Assembly: GCA_001643675.2 (NCBI GenBank)
Contig: LSRY02000037.1
Span: 248,001 to 312,000 of the forward strand
Origin: Monocercomonoides exilis
Lineage: Eukaryota > Preaxostyla > Oxymonadida > Polymastigidae
Direction: 5' to 3'
Length of the DNA: 64,000 nt
Below, piece by piece: positions 47,501 through 60,390 of this stretch (within the stretch, counting starts at the first letter, position 1; each line of letters begins with the position of its first letter). A program made the translations under genes and the position numbers. The notes beneath the pieces were generated by a model, which was not told where the DNA came from, did not search any database, and worked only from the letters and a program-made list of their open reading frames with translations.

Positions 47501-50500
47501 CCTTCGACTTCTCCTTCTTTGCTCTCTCTTTTTCTGCCATCTTCTGCTGCTTTGCTTGACTTGTCCATCTGTCTGTCACTTTCAGAGACTTCAGTAATAT
47601 TTCCATTGAAACATCCACTTGTTCATATTCACTGTTTTCCACATGAATGATTGTTGTTTCTTTCTCCTTTTGCTTCTGGCTCTGTTGGAGTTGTTCTTGT
47701 AGTTGTTGAAGCTGGTTAAACAGATAATCACTGTTTCTTCTCTTTCTTTTACTCTCATCTTCCTTCCCTTTCCCTTTCTGCTTCTCCTTCTGCTTGGGTA
47801 GGAGTCTGTGCATAACTGGGCACATTCTCATCACACTCGCCAGTCGAGCTGAAAATGTGTGGATGTTCGTGTCCTTCGGCTGCAGCCCCATCTTTTCCAT
47901 GCTTTCGGCATCGGTGAAGAACAATGAAACACCATATGAGAAATCTTGCTCACTCAAAGATGATAAAGGATAGGATGAAGAAGGAGAAGATGACGACGAT
48001 GATGAATTCATTTGTTGTTGTTTATAATCTGTTTTATCTCCTTTTGTCATACCTGACTGTTCATCCAGTGGCAAAGCAGCCAAAACCTCACTCAAATTGC
48101 TCTGTTGCTGCTGCTGCTGCTGAAGCTGTTTAATAGCATCATTCACTGCTTTTTCTCTCATCACGTTCTCATTCAAATCCTCTTCTTCTTCCAAAAGTTC
48201 TGTTCCAAACACTTTCTTCTTCCTCAGTTTCTTCTCGTCTGCTTCACCAGCCAACATCTGCACCATCACCTGCGACACATTCAAACGACGGAGGCAGCAG
48301 ATGGCATAGTCGAGGGGAAGAAGAGAAAGAGGAAGGATCTTTTCCAGAGAGATATCATCTTTGGACAGAGAAAAGGAAGAGGAAGAAGAGGAAGAGGAAG
48401 AAGAAGAAAGGGGAAGATTGATAAGAGGTGTGTGAGTGAATGGGTTGGATTCAAATGGAGCAGACGAAACAGAAGAAAAAAGGAGTGAGGAAGAAAGAGG
48501 AGAAGAGGAAGAAAACGAAACAGAAGTTAGCTGTTTTTGAGACAAAGATGATTCGATGGTTGTTTGTTGGGACTTAATTGAGTTTGAAAGAAATGATCCA
48601 TTCACTTTTGAAGGTTGAGAGGAGAAAGAAGCAACTGAAGAAGAAGAAGTGAAAGGAACAGGGGAAGGAGAATAAAAAGGAGCATCAGCATCTTCAACAG
48701 ACAGTATTGGAATATCAGTTGAAAAGGGAGAACTTAAAGAAGAAGAAGAAGAGGTTTGATTGCGCAGTGGAGAAGAAAAAGGATCAGTGATTGTTTCTTG
48801 TGGAGAAGCCACAGGATCGAATGAGGGTGGAATTGATGAAGAGAGAGAAAGAGGGGCAAGATTGGGTGGATTGGAAGGAGATGTTGATGAAATAGCAGGA
48901 TTTGTTCGAGGATTCAAATTTGAATGAGAATTGACAGAATGCAAAGTATTTGACTGAAAAGCGGTGTTATTTCCATCTTTTGACTGGATTTGTGGAAAAT
49001 CAGTTGATTTTTCTGTTTCTTTTGTCAATTGCAAAGAAGATTTGCCCATTGGTATTTGCTTCTGCCTTTCTTTTTCTCCCCTTTGTGAGTCTGGTATTTC
49101 AATTTGATTTGTTTCTTTCTGTTGTATTTTTTCTGTTTCGATCGTTTTGATCGCATTCAAAGCTGTTTGTGGTTTTTCATTCTGTTCTTTTTCATTGTGT
49201 TTGTGCGTCTTTCTCTTTCTTTCTTTCATGTTCGTCTTTCTCTTTGAATGTCCATTGTTTTTGATTATTTGTTTTCTCGCTTTCAATTCAGGAAGTTTGG
49301 GAATGATTGGCAAAAGATACGATTTCATTGAAGTCAAAAGCGCTTTTGAGGAAGAAGAATAAAGAGATACCAAAGAAATGATGTTTGACAGAAAGAGGAG
49401 AGAAAATGGAGAAGAATAAGAGGTTAATAACAATTGCCCCAAGCAAATGAGATAATGCATGGAATAAGTATTGTTATTGTTGTTGAATGAAGGAGATGTT
49501 GAAGAAGAAGAGGAAGAAGAGGAAGAAGTTGATGATGATGACAAATCAAAAGGAAAAGTCAAAAGATCGATATCTGAAAGTGAGCAAAGAGCTTTGTATA
49601 TTTCATTTGGCGAAATGGCATTTTCATTGGAAGATGAAACTGAATCAGAAATCTGCAAAGAAGATGATGAAGATGAAGAAGTTAATGAAAATGGTGAAGA
49701 TGATGGCAATGATGATGAAAATGATGATGTGGATGAAGAGCAACAAGATGCAAAGGAATCTTGAATTATTTCCGCCCAATGCGGTACAAGCTCATTCAAG
49801 TCATGCCAAACAGAAGAAAGCAAAGAAGAGGAGAAAACAGGAGCGGAATATGAAAAAACAGAAGGCTCAGTGAAATTAGATGGAGGATGTTGAATGAAAT
49901 CTCCTTGATGAGGAATTTGTTGCTGAAAAGGAAGAAGAAGATTTTGATTATCAAGTTGATGAGGTTCATCCGATTGAAAATTATTTGATAAACCAGATAT
50001 TTCTGATGTTTTCAATGAATTTACTGTTTCTTTGGCATTAATCGGTATAACATGCAATTTTGACTTAGCATTTTGAGCAGGTTCGATTTGTGTTGTTTTG
50101 CTGCTTCTTCCTCCCAGCAAAAGAAGAGGAAAAGAGCAAAATGCAACCGCTTTCCCAATTTTTGTGAGAGAAAAGACAGAAAAAATGTTGAAGTTATTGT
50201 CATTTTTAGGATTGCTGTTAATATTATTATAATTCCTCTTATTGTTCTTGTTCTTGTTCTTCTCTTTCCTCTTCTGAAATTCTGATTCCATTGCAGTGAG
50301 AGGAAATTCATTGGGATTGGAGAAAGGAGAAGGTGAAGGTGAATGGGAAATCGAAAGAGAAAGAGAAGAGGAAGGAGGAGGAGGAGGGGAAAGAGAAAGA
50401 GAATGAGAAGATGGTGAAGAAGAAGACAAATGTGATGGTAACGGAGAGGGAGAAGGAGAAGAAAGTGAAAGAGAATGAGGAGAAGAAGATGATTGCTTGG

Positions 50501-52584
50501 AAGAAGAGGAAGAAGAAGAGGAAGAAGAAGAAATAATAGAATTCTCATTGATTTCATTCACATTTTGATTTCTATTTGTTTTTTCGGTCATCTTTTCCAA
50601 CTCCTTCTGCTGTTGGATTGATCGATCTAATCGGCTTTCTTTGCGAATTGAGGCAATGTTGAAGACATCATCTTCTTCTGATGGAAGAAGAAGACGAGAA
50701 GAAGAGGAGGAGGAAGAGGAGGAAGAAGATGAACGAATAAATGGAGAATTGGATGAAGAAAAGGGAGAGAAAGAAGAGGAAGTGGAGGAAAAAGGAGGAG
50801 GAGGAGGGGTTGAAGGATTAAAAGAAAAAGACGAAGAAGAAGAAGAAGAAGATAAAGGAGAAGAAGAAACAAAAGAATTTTGCGTTTTATTTGTTTGACT
50901 TCGTATTGGTGATTGCATTTGAGACAGTTTTGTTGGTGTTGCAGGGCGAGAGAAGGACATGAGAGTGAATTTTGTCTGTTTTGGTTGAGAGAAAGAGGAG
51001 AAGGTGAGTGGAGATGAAGAAGATGATAATGAAGAAGATAAAAATGATGATGATGATGATGATGATTGAAGAGATTTGAGAGGAGAAGAAGAAATGAAAG
51101 GTGAAGAAGAAGAGGGAGATGATGATAGCGATGACAAAGAAGAAGAATGAGATAAAGAAGAAGAAGAAGAAGAAGACTGAATAATCGGCTTCAGCATCAA
51201 TGACGTTGTGATAGAAGAAGGACGATAAGCAGATTGGAGCACTTTGTGTGTGGAAGAAGGCGAATGAACACGAATTGGCAAGGGAACAGAAGATTCTAAT
51301 TGTTTCTCTCTTTCTCCTTCTCTTTCTCTTTCTCCTCTTTCTCCTCTTTCTTCTTCTCTTTCTTCTTCTTTTCCTTTTTCTTTCTGTTGTTGCCTGCGTC
51401 TTTCAAAAGAACGGTTTTGTGGGGAAAACACGGAGAAATACGGAGAAATAGAATTGGAAGAGAGGGGAGAAAGAGGAGTAATCAAGGAATGGAAGGAAGG
51501 AGAAGAAAGAGAAGAAGAAAGAGAAAGAGAAGAAGAGGGAGAAGAAGGAACAAATGAAGGCAAGAAAGTGAAGTTATCAACAGAATAAATAGAAGATGGA
51601 GCATTTTGCAATGGAATTGTGCTGATACAACGATGAGTGTTTCCCGTTTGAAGACATTTTTTGCAGAAGCGGTGCTGAAAATGAGGGGCAGATGAAGAAG
51701 GGATGGGGAGAGGAGGGAGAGGAAGAGAAGAGGAGGAATAGGAATAGGAAGAAGAAGAAGAAGAAGAAGAAGAAGAGTCGAAAACATTCGATTCTTCATC
51801 TTTCAACACGATCTTCTTTTTATTATTTCCTTCTTTCAATTCACAACTCTCTTCATTTGTTCCTTTTGTTCCTTGTTCTCCATTTTCTCCATTTTCTCTA
51901 TTTTCAATATTTATTCCATTTATTCCATATATTTCCTTCCTCTCCTCTATTTCATTGTCATTTGTGCTATTCAATCTGATTTCACTGAATGGATATTTCA
52001 TGTTGTGTCTGACATGAACAACTTCCCATTTGAAATGGCATTCCATCTTCTCTTTCAGCTTGTTCATTGGCCGAGAGTAGGAGGAGGAGAAGGGGAAAGA
52101 GGAAGAGAAGGAAGAAGAAGAGGAAAGGGGGGAAGAAGAAGAAGTGGAAGAAGAAGAAGAAGAGAACGAAGAAGAAGAAGAAGAAGAGAACGAAGAAGAA
52201 GAAGAAGAAGAGAACGAAGAAGAAGAAGAGTTTTTGTTGAATGAATAATCTACTGATTTCACAGCATTTGATTGTTCATTTCTATTGACTTCTTCTATTC
52301 TAAAGAAATTGTTATTGTTTTTCTCTTCTTCTCCTTCTACCTCTTTCTTCTCTTCCTCGTTCTTCTCTTCCTCTTCCTCTTCCTCTTCTTCATTAGTCCA
52401 TCCATCAATAGAATCATATCTCTTCTTTGAATGAGGGAATTTTGATTGCATTGCAATATCATGTTTCATCTGCTTTTCTTTCTCTTCTTTTCGCGAAATA
52501 ACAGCTTCTATGGAGGAAAAGTTGTTTAATAAGTCAATGGATTTGAGAAGGGAAGAAGAGAAAGAGAAGGAAGAGAAGGAAAAG

Positions 52585-52616
<32 letters not shown>

Positions 52617-54533
52617 AAGAGGAGAAGAAAGAAGAGAAGGAGAAGATGAAGATGATAACATTGATAATCTGTTGAGAAGGAGAGGAGAAGGAGAAGAGGG
52701 AGAAGAAGATGAAGAATGAAGTGAAGAAGAGGGGGAAGAAGAGGAAGAGGAAGAAGATAAAGTTAATGAAGAAGAAGAAGAAGAAGAAGGCAAAGAACTA
52801 AACTTCATTGAACCATCATCAATATGATCAGTAAAAGATTTGTTCGATTTTGAATGAGCTTTTGAATAAGCTGTTAATCCGCCAAACAAATTGATGTTGT
52901 GAGAAGAAGTGAAAGAATTAGCAGGCATTGGAACATCATCGTCTTCTTCTTCTTCTTCTTTTATTTCTTCTTTTTCTCCTTCTTTTTCTTTTTCTTCTTT
53001 TTCTTCTTTTCTACAATTTCTTTCAACAAATGCCTTAAAGTTATCTTCATCGAATATCTGTTCATTTTTTCCTTCTTTTTTATCACTTTTTCTGAAAAAT
53101 TCATTCAAAATTGTCGAAATTTGCTCTTTTTCATTCGTTTTCTCGCTTTTTTCGACAAAACATTGGATTACTTTGAAGTCTGGGCTTAATTTTATCACCT
53201 TTGAATGAGTTATTGATGAAGAATAACAAGGAATGAAGGGAGAGGAAGAGGAAGATGAAGAGAAAGAGGAAGAGGAGAAAAGAGAAGAAGAAAGAGAAGG
53301 AGAAAGAGAGAAAGAGGGAGAAAATGAAGAAGGTGATGATGAAGATGATGAAGATGATGATGAAGTTAATGATGATGATGAGGAAGAAGAAAAAGAAGAA
53401 GAAGAAGAAGAAGAAGAAGAAAGCAAAGAAGAAAGAGGAATAACATGAAGTTTGTTGAAATCACATTTTTTATTTCCTTTTTTGCTTTCTTTCAGCAGAG
53501 CAACAGATTTTCTTCGATAAAAGTTGATTAATTCTTCGTCTCTCAGATATTTTTCTTCCTCCTCTTCTTCTTTGTCTTCATCGTCATCATAATCATCGTT
53601 ACTATTATTGTTATTATTGTAAAATTCTTCTTCTCTTTTTCTTCCTTTTCTTCCTCTTCCTCTTCCTCTTCCTCTTCCTCTTCCTCCTTTTCTTCTTCCC
53701 TTTCTTTCTCCTTCTTTTCCTTCTTCAAACCCAAATTTTCTATTCCTTTTCACAATCTTATAAACAACACACGGAAATAACGAATTCACATATTTCATTC
53801 GAAAATCACAATTTCCCATCAAAAGAAGGAAAAATGAATTGTTTTGAATGAAAAGCGAGAGAAAAGAGAAGAAATGGCGTGTCCAGCTTGTTTTGAGTGT
53901 TTGGTGCATTTCTTTGGACAACTGGACAAGAAGAAGAGAGTCTGCTAACGAAGGGATGGGGGAAGAGGAGGAAGAGGAGGAGGAGGAAGAAGAAGAAAGA
54001 GAAGAGGAGGAAGATGATGGAGAGAAAGAAGGAGAAGAAGAAGATATTTGTGAAGATTTTGAAGGAGTTGAAAAAGAAGGAGAAGAAGAAAGAGAAGAAG
54101 AATGAAAAGAAGAAAGAGAAGGAATTTGAGTATATTTGCCAAGAGAAGTCTTTTTAACAGCAGAAAGAAGAACAGAAACATTCAAAACAGAAGAAGGAGA
54201 AGAAGAAGGAGAAGAAGAAGGAGAAGAAGAAGAAAAGGAAGAGGAAGAGGAAGAAGAGGAAGAAAGAGAAGAAGAAGAAGAAGAAGCAAGAAGTTGAGCA
54301 GGAGTTAAATGAAGAGCATTCAGAAGAGGAGCAAATAAAACTGATTGGAGAAGAGGTTTAGATGAATTATTTCTGAATGAAGAAGAAGAAGAAGAAAAAG
54401 AAAAAGAAGAAAGAGAAGAAGAAGGAAAGGAAGAAGAGGAAGAGGAAGAAAGAGAAGAAGAAATGGAATGCGTATGGAAAGAAAGAGAAGAGAAAGGTGA
54501 TATGAATGAAGAAGGAAGAGATGAATGAGAAGG

Positions 54534-54566
<33 letters not shown>

Positions 54567-55203
54567 AGAGAAAGAAGAAGAAGAAGAAGAAGAAGAAGAA
54601 TTAAATTCATCAGAAAGAGAGAGAGAAGAAGAAAGAGAAAGAGAAAGAGAAAGAGAAAGTTTAGAAGGAAGAATTCCGAATGTGTCATCTTGGAAAGGGT
54701 CAAGCAAATAAACAGGGCGAGAAATATGAACACGAAAAGAAGGAAGAAGAAAGAAGGAGAAGGAAATGGAAGAGGAAGAAAGAGAAGAAGAAGAAGAAGA
54801 AAGAGAAGAAGAGGGAAGAGAAGAAGAAATGTTATTGCGGGGGTTGAAGGGGGAAGGAGAAGAGGAGGAGGAGGAAGAAGAAGAAGAAGAAGAAGAAGAA
54901 GAGATTAATTGAGAAGAAGAAGAATGAATTGGAAAAGAAGGTGATTGTGATAAAGAATGTGAATGTGAAGGAGAGGAAGAAGAAGAGAAAGATGAAGAAG
55001 AAGGAGAACGAGAAGCAAAAATTGGTGAATTGGAAGAAGATGAATGAAATGAAGGAGAAGAAGAGAAAGAGAAAGAGGAAGAAGAAGATGGAGAAGAAGA
55101 AGATGATGATGAATGTTTTGATGTGGATGAAGTGGATGAAGTGTGGTGAATGTTGAGGAGAGGCTGAGGTGTTTGAAGAAGATTCAGATTGGATGAGAGA
55201 GAA

Positions 55204-55238
<35 letters not shown>

Positions 55239-58200
55239 AGAAGCGTTATTTTGAAGATTTGAAACAAAACTTGTTGTTTCTCTTCCTTTTTCTCTTTCTC
55301 TTCCTCCTCTTTCTTCTTTCTCATCTTCTTCTCCAACAATTTCAACTTCTTCTTCTTCTTCGTTGATCACCTTCAGAACAGGAATATTCTTCAGAACTTC
55401 CTTTGGAAGAGAAGAAATTCGAGTTGGAAGACGAAATTGGCGAGAAGAAGAAGGAGAAGGAGAAAGAGAAGAAGAGAAAGAAGAAGGAAAAGAGGAAGAA
55501 TGAGAAGAATGAGAAGAAGAAGGTGAAAAAGGAGAAGAAGAAGAATTAGAAGAAGAATAAGAAGCAGAAGATAACTTTCTTAATGGCATTTCATTAGCTT
55601 CTTCATAAAACACATTGAAAAGTTCTTTTTCTGTGCAAATTTCTGCCGGAAAGAATAAATTTCGCTTGGCCCATTCTAATTTTTGAGTTGTATTTGTGTT
55701 TTTTGTTGAAGTTTCATTTATTTCATTATCTTCTTCTTCTTCTGACTCTTCTTCTTCTTCATTGTCTTCTTCATTGTCTTCTTCTTCTTTTCTCTCCCTT
55801 TTGTCAATGTTTTTATCATAATTATAATCATTATTCTCTTTTTCCTTTCTTCCTCCTTCTCCTCCTCCTTCTCCTCCTCCTTCTCCTCCTCTCCTTCTTC
55901 TTCTCTTTCTCTCCTTCTTCTCCTTCTTCTTCAGCCTCTTCCAAAATTCTTCTCTTGTTATTCCTTTCTCTTCCTTCATAAACCCATCGCTCAAATCATA
56001 TTCTATTTCATTCGTTTTTTCCCTTTTTGTCCGTTTTTCGCTCTTCCTATTTAGTCCATCATTATTGTTATTATGCTCTTCTTCATTGTTATTATTCTTT
56101 CTGGTTAAAATATCAAGAAGTTTTGTGGGAAGAGAAGCAAATGGGGAATTATAAGTTATTTTTCTATCAAAAGAAGAATTTGTTAATGCTTCTTCTTCTT
56201 CTTCTTTATCTTCTTCTTTTCCCTCCTCTTCTTCTCCTTCTCCTTCTCCTTCACATCCCATTCCATTTCTTTCTCCTCTTCTTTTTCTCCTTCTCAAATA
56301 ATTTCTTCTCAATTGAATTCTTCTTCTCCTTCTTTCTTCATCAATTTTCCCTTGTATCTGCCTTCTCCACCTCCACCTCCTCCTCAACGTCGCATCTTCC
56401 GTGTTCTGCTGCTCCAATTCAGTCACCACTTGGTTGTTTTGCACTTCCAAAATAAGCATTTGCAGTTTCTCTTTCTCCATTGTGATAGTTAAATCAGTCA
56501 TTTCTCTAATTCTGAGAGAAAGCTGAGGAGGAATTTGAACTTCGGCTGAATTGAAAGTGAAGAGAATGGTTGGATTGAGGCGGAAAAGAGGAGTTTGGAT
56601 GGGATAATAACGATGGCGATGATGATGATGATGATGATGATGAGAATGATGATGAAGAGAAAGAGAAGAAGAAGAGGAGGAGGAGGAGGAAGAAGAAGAA
56701 GAAGAAGAAGGAAGAAAATGGTAATTTTGATTTTGATGAATATTGTCATTGTGACGATATTGAATATGTTGAGAAGTATGTTTGTTTGAGAAGGAAGGAG
56801 AAGAAGATGATGATGATGAAGGAGAAAGAGAAAGAGAAGAAGAATTAAATGAAGAAGAATTAAATGAAGAAGAATTAAATGAAGAAGAAGAAGAAGAAGG
56901 AGAAGAAGGATAAAATGATTGAAGATGATTGTTCATAGGAGAAGCAGTGCTGTCAAGAGGATAAGGTTGATTGAAATGCTGAAATTTTCTCTCATTTGAA
57001 TGAATGGATGAATTATTTGGCGTATTTTGGATGGAAGAAGATGAAGGAGAAGGAGAAGGAGAGGGAGAAGAAGAAGGATAAGAAGAAGAATGAGGAGAAG
57101 GAGAAGAAGAAGAGGAAGAGGAAGGAAAAGAAGAGAGGGAAGAAGAAGAAGAAGAGGATGAAGAAGAAGAAGAAGAAGCGAAAGAGTAAGTAGGAAAAGA
57201 AGAGGAGGAGGAGGAAGGAGAAGAAATAGAAGAAGAGGAAGAAGAATGAAGAGAAGAACGTCCAATTGGCTGAGGAGAAGCAAGAGGCATATTCTCATCA
57301 GCAACATAAACACATTCATTGTCAGATGAAGAAGAAGGAGAAGGAGAAGGAGAAGAAGAAATGAAAGAAGAGGAAGAGGAAGAGGAAGAAGAAGAGGAAG
57401 AAGGAGAAGTAGAGAAGGAGGAAGATGAGGAGGAGGAAGAAGAATGAAATTGAAAATGTGGTGGAGAAGGAGAAGGAGAAGGAGAAGGAGATGAAGGAGA
57501 AGGAGAAGAAAAAGAAGGAGGGAAAGAAAGAGGGAAAGAAGGGGGAAGAGGAAGAGGAGAAGATGAATGCAAATGTTTGTTGAAAGAAAGGCTCGAAAAT
57601 TGAGTTTTGAACGAAGAAGGAGAAAGAAAAGAAGAGGAAGAGGAAGAGGAAGAAGGAGAAGAAGGAGAAGAAGAAGGATTTGAAGATGAAAATGAAGAAG
57701 AAGAAGAGGAGGAGGAGGGAGAAGAAGAAGACACAATTTTATTCGAATTATCATTTGTTTCAGAATGTATTGATTTCCATTCATTTCCTTTTTCTGCTGC
57801 TTCATTTTTGTTTCTTTGATCATCTTCATTAAATCTTTTATTTGTCTTCTCTTTCTCCTCTTCCTCCTCTTCCTCTTCCTTCCTCTTTCCATTTATTCCA
57901 TTCCCTTCCTCTCTTTCCTCTCTTTCAATTTTCCTTCTTCTTCTCTTTCTTCTTCTTTTCCTTCTTTCTCTTCCTCTTCCTCTTCCTCCTTCTCTTCCTT
58001 CTTCTTCGTATTTTGAATAAGAAATATCTTTCTTCAAAGGCAATGAAACAGACCCATCGAGAAAGAGAGAGACATAATTAGAGCGAAAAAAGAGGGGAAC
58101 ACAATGATTGGACGAATGAGAAGGTTTAGTTGAGAAGGAAGAAGAAGAAGAAAGAGAAGAAGAAGAAGAAATGGAAGAAGAATATGAAGATGTTGATGAT

Positions 58201-59939
58201 GATGATGATGATGATGAATTTTTGTCTTCTAAATTGCTATTTTCTTCATTTTCTTCACTTTCTTCACTTTCGTCTTCTTCTTCTTCTTCTTCACTCTCCT
58301 TTTCAATAGAATCATCAAACACACGTTTCTCATTCAAACTTCTTTGTTTCTTTGAAGAAGTTCTTCTTTTCAATGAAGAGGAAGAAGAAGAGGAAGAAAA
58401 AGAAGAAAAAGAAGACAATGAAGAAGAAGATAAGGAAGAGGAAGAATGAGAAGAAGAAGAAGAAGAAGAAGAATGATAATTCGAAGAACGTTTCAATACA
58501 GTGCTTGCTTCGATGTCTGAAATGGGCAAATCCAAAGAAGGAAGCAGAAAAATACTGTCTTCACTCACTTTTTTGGTTTTTTTGTTTTTATTTAATTTTT
58601 TGCCTCTTCTCTTTCTATTTCTTTTATATTCCATTAGTTTTTCTTTCCCTTTACCATCATTTTCATCAAAATCGTCATTGTCATTCTTATCGTCGTCATC
58701 ATCATCTTCCTCCTCCTTCTCCTCTTCTTCTTCTTCTTCTTCTTCTTCTCTTTCTGAAGGACGAAATGAAGAAATAGGCTCGTGTGAATGAATGACTTCA
58801 ATCTGTGCTGGATGCAAAAGAGGGTTTAAGCGCAGGAGCTCAGCCACTTCTTCGTTGGATGCCTTTTTTGTGTCTAAACTCAGCCACTTGGAAGAGAGGG
58901 GGGAATAATTATTGATGATGATGATGATGATGATGAAAGAGATGGTGAAATATTATAAGTGAAAAACAAATAAATAAAAGAGAAAGAGAGAAAGAGAAAG
59001 ATTAGCAGTAACACAAATAACACATCATACATCTCGTGTCTCAAACAATGCAAACACAGCTAGTCTGAAGCGATTAGTGGAGCAAAGTGGATTGCCACTT
59101 AATAATAGAGAAGTCAATGGCAACTTCTTGATGATCTCCAAATCTGCAACAGATTGAAGGCAATTGCTCCTCAAATCCAGCACTTCTAATCCTTTCATCA
59201 TTTCCAGTCCATCAACAGAACTTATCGAGTTATGCATCCTGGGAAATGAGGGGAAAAAAAATATTGAAAAATGAGTAACAGCAAGAGCAATGCAAAAATA
59301 GCAAACAGTGATAAATTTGAAACGTTTCCTGTTTTCAAATCGCGTATTGACTTTTAAACAAAAAGAAGTTTTCAAAATGAAAAAAGAAAAAAGTGCAAAC
59401 TGCAAGAGAATTGAAACTGAGATCAAGAGTTGACAAAGATATTAAATCAGTGAGATCTGTAATGACTTCCAATTTGTTATGACTTAAGTTTAAGTATGTT
59501 AAGGATGACAGAGATGCAAATGCGCTCTTCAAAGACGAATCAATTCGAGTTATTTTGTTGTTTGAAAGGTTTAAACGTTCTAATTTGCTCCATTCTTTCC
59601 CATTTGTTAATGCTAAATTTGCAGATCTCTTGTTACTGCAAAATTGATAAAGTAAATATTCAACTGTTGATAATGACTGCTCAATTGATAATTCTTTCAA
59701 ATTGCAAGAAACAGAACGAAGATAAAGAATTTGGCTACCAGACTTTAAGCCAATTATCTACATAAATAATTAAAGAAAGGCATCATCATTTATTTCATTT
59801 AATGATTTCAATAATTGCAAAAACGAACGTTAAGTGACTTCAGATAAGGAAAATGCTCCAAATCAACATCACCAGCTGGGCGCGTAATTTTTATTTCATT
59901 GAGTTGAGGTTGATTTTCTGTCTGGGTTTTCTTTGACAT
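41511..59939 (-). CDS. Giant LRR protein with ~5,800-residue low-complexity Ser/Glu-rich body
   Basis: ATG 59939 (MSKKTQTENQPQLNE...) begins exon 1 (59939-59829). A 71-bp intron leads to exon 2 from 59757 with LRRs (WSKLERLNLSNNKITRIDSS, LTYLNLSHNKLEVI, LSTLDLSFNSL). Exon 3 (about 59238-59031) holds MKGLEVLDLRSNCLQSV and LTSLLLSGNPL, then RFRLAVFALF. A 144-bp phase-0 intron (GTATGA...TCCAAG) joins WLSLDTKKASNEEVAELLRL and a final 17,376-bp exon (58886-41511). The exon 2/3 junction does not resolve with a canonical donor in the needed phase. The body is dominated by Ser runs (TCT/TCC/TCA), Glu/Lys runs and a His-rich patch. Islands of normal sequence occur (for example NYVSLFLDGSVSLPLKK, LDYLLFLRRLFALAHTTDLS, and the C-terminal SYTFSFTTPSAANAFSKLF, perhaps PH-like). 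LRR-cap style and layout recall nischarin or STK11IP, but I would not assign orthology. Confidence 0.75.
46060..46240 (-). other. His-rich tract within the giant LRR protein
   Basis: The encoded segment contains a run of nine His near 46060-46090 and frequent His-Asn, His-Ser and His-Arg pairs across about 60 residues. On the DNA this is a GATGAT repeat on the plus strand (CAT codons on the minus). Such tracts can bind metal or drive condensation; no function is shown. Confidence 0.7.
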
Positions 59940-60390
59940 TAACTTCTTCAACAGAGAAGAAGAAACGATTTATTCTGATCCCCATGCCATAACATGATTC
60001 AATTCAAATAAATTTTTTGTTTTGATTAACAATTTAAATTTGGATGAAAATATCAAAATATCTTTTCAGTATTAGAGCCAAAAAATGAAACAAAATGTCG
60101 TTAATTGACTTGATATTTATAAAAGATAATGAAGACTTTAAAAGAATATGCAGTGAATATGGATAAATTGAAACATTGCATGTCAAAAAGGATTAGAAAG
60201 TTCTAGCATTAACAACTGCTTGACAGGAATACAGGCAATTAATAAGATGAAAGATAGAAAACATAACGGTTTGACAGAGTCACTTCATGAATAAAAATGA
60301 AGCATAAAGACATGCAAAATTTCGCCAAAAAAATAAATGTATATTTGTATTTGTATTCCAATAAATAAAAAACAATAAAAATAGTAACAT
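59940..60390. other. AT-rich spacer between giant LRR gene and DSP
   Basis: Both neighbours are on the minus strand, so this holds the DSP 3' end and the LRR gene promoter. No other feature is seen. Confidence 0.5.

Noticed and set aside
41511-58791. Many Glu/Lys/Arg- or Leu-rich ORFs on both strands over the giant gene
   Set aside because: Alternate-frame readings of TCT/GAA-type repeats; only the 5.8-kaa frame continues through all non-repeat islands and joins the LRR exons.
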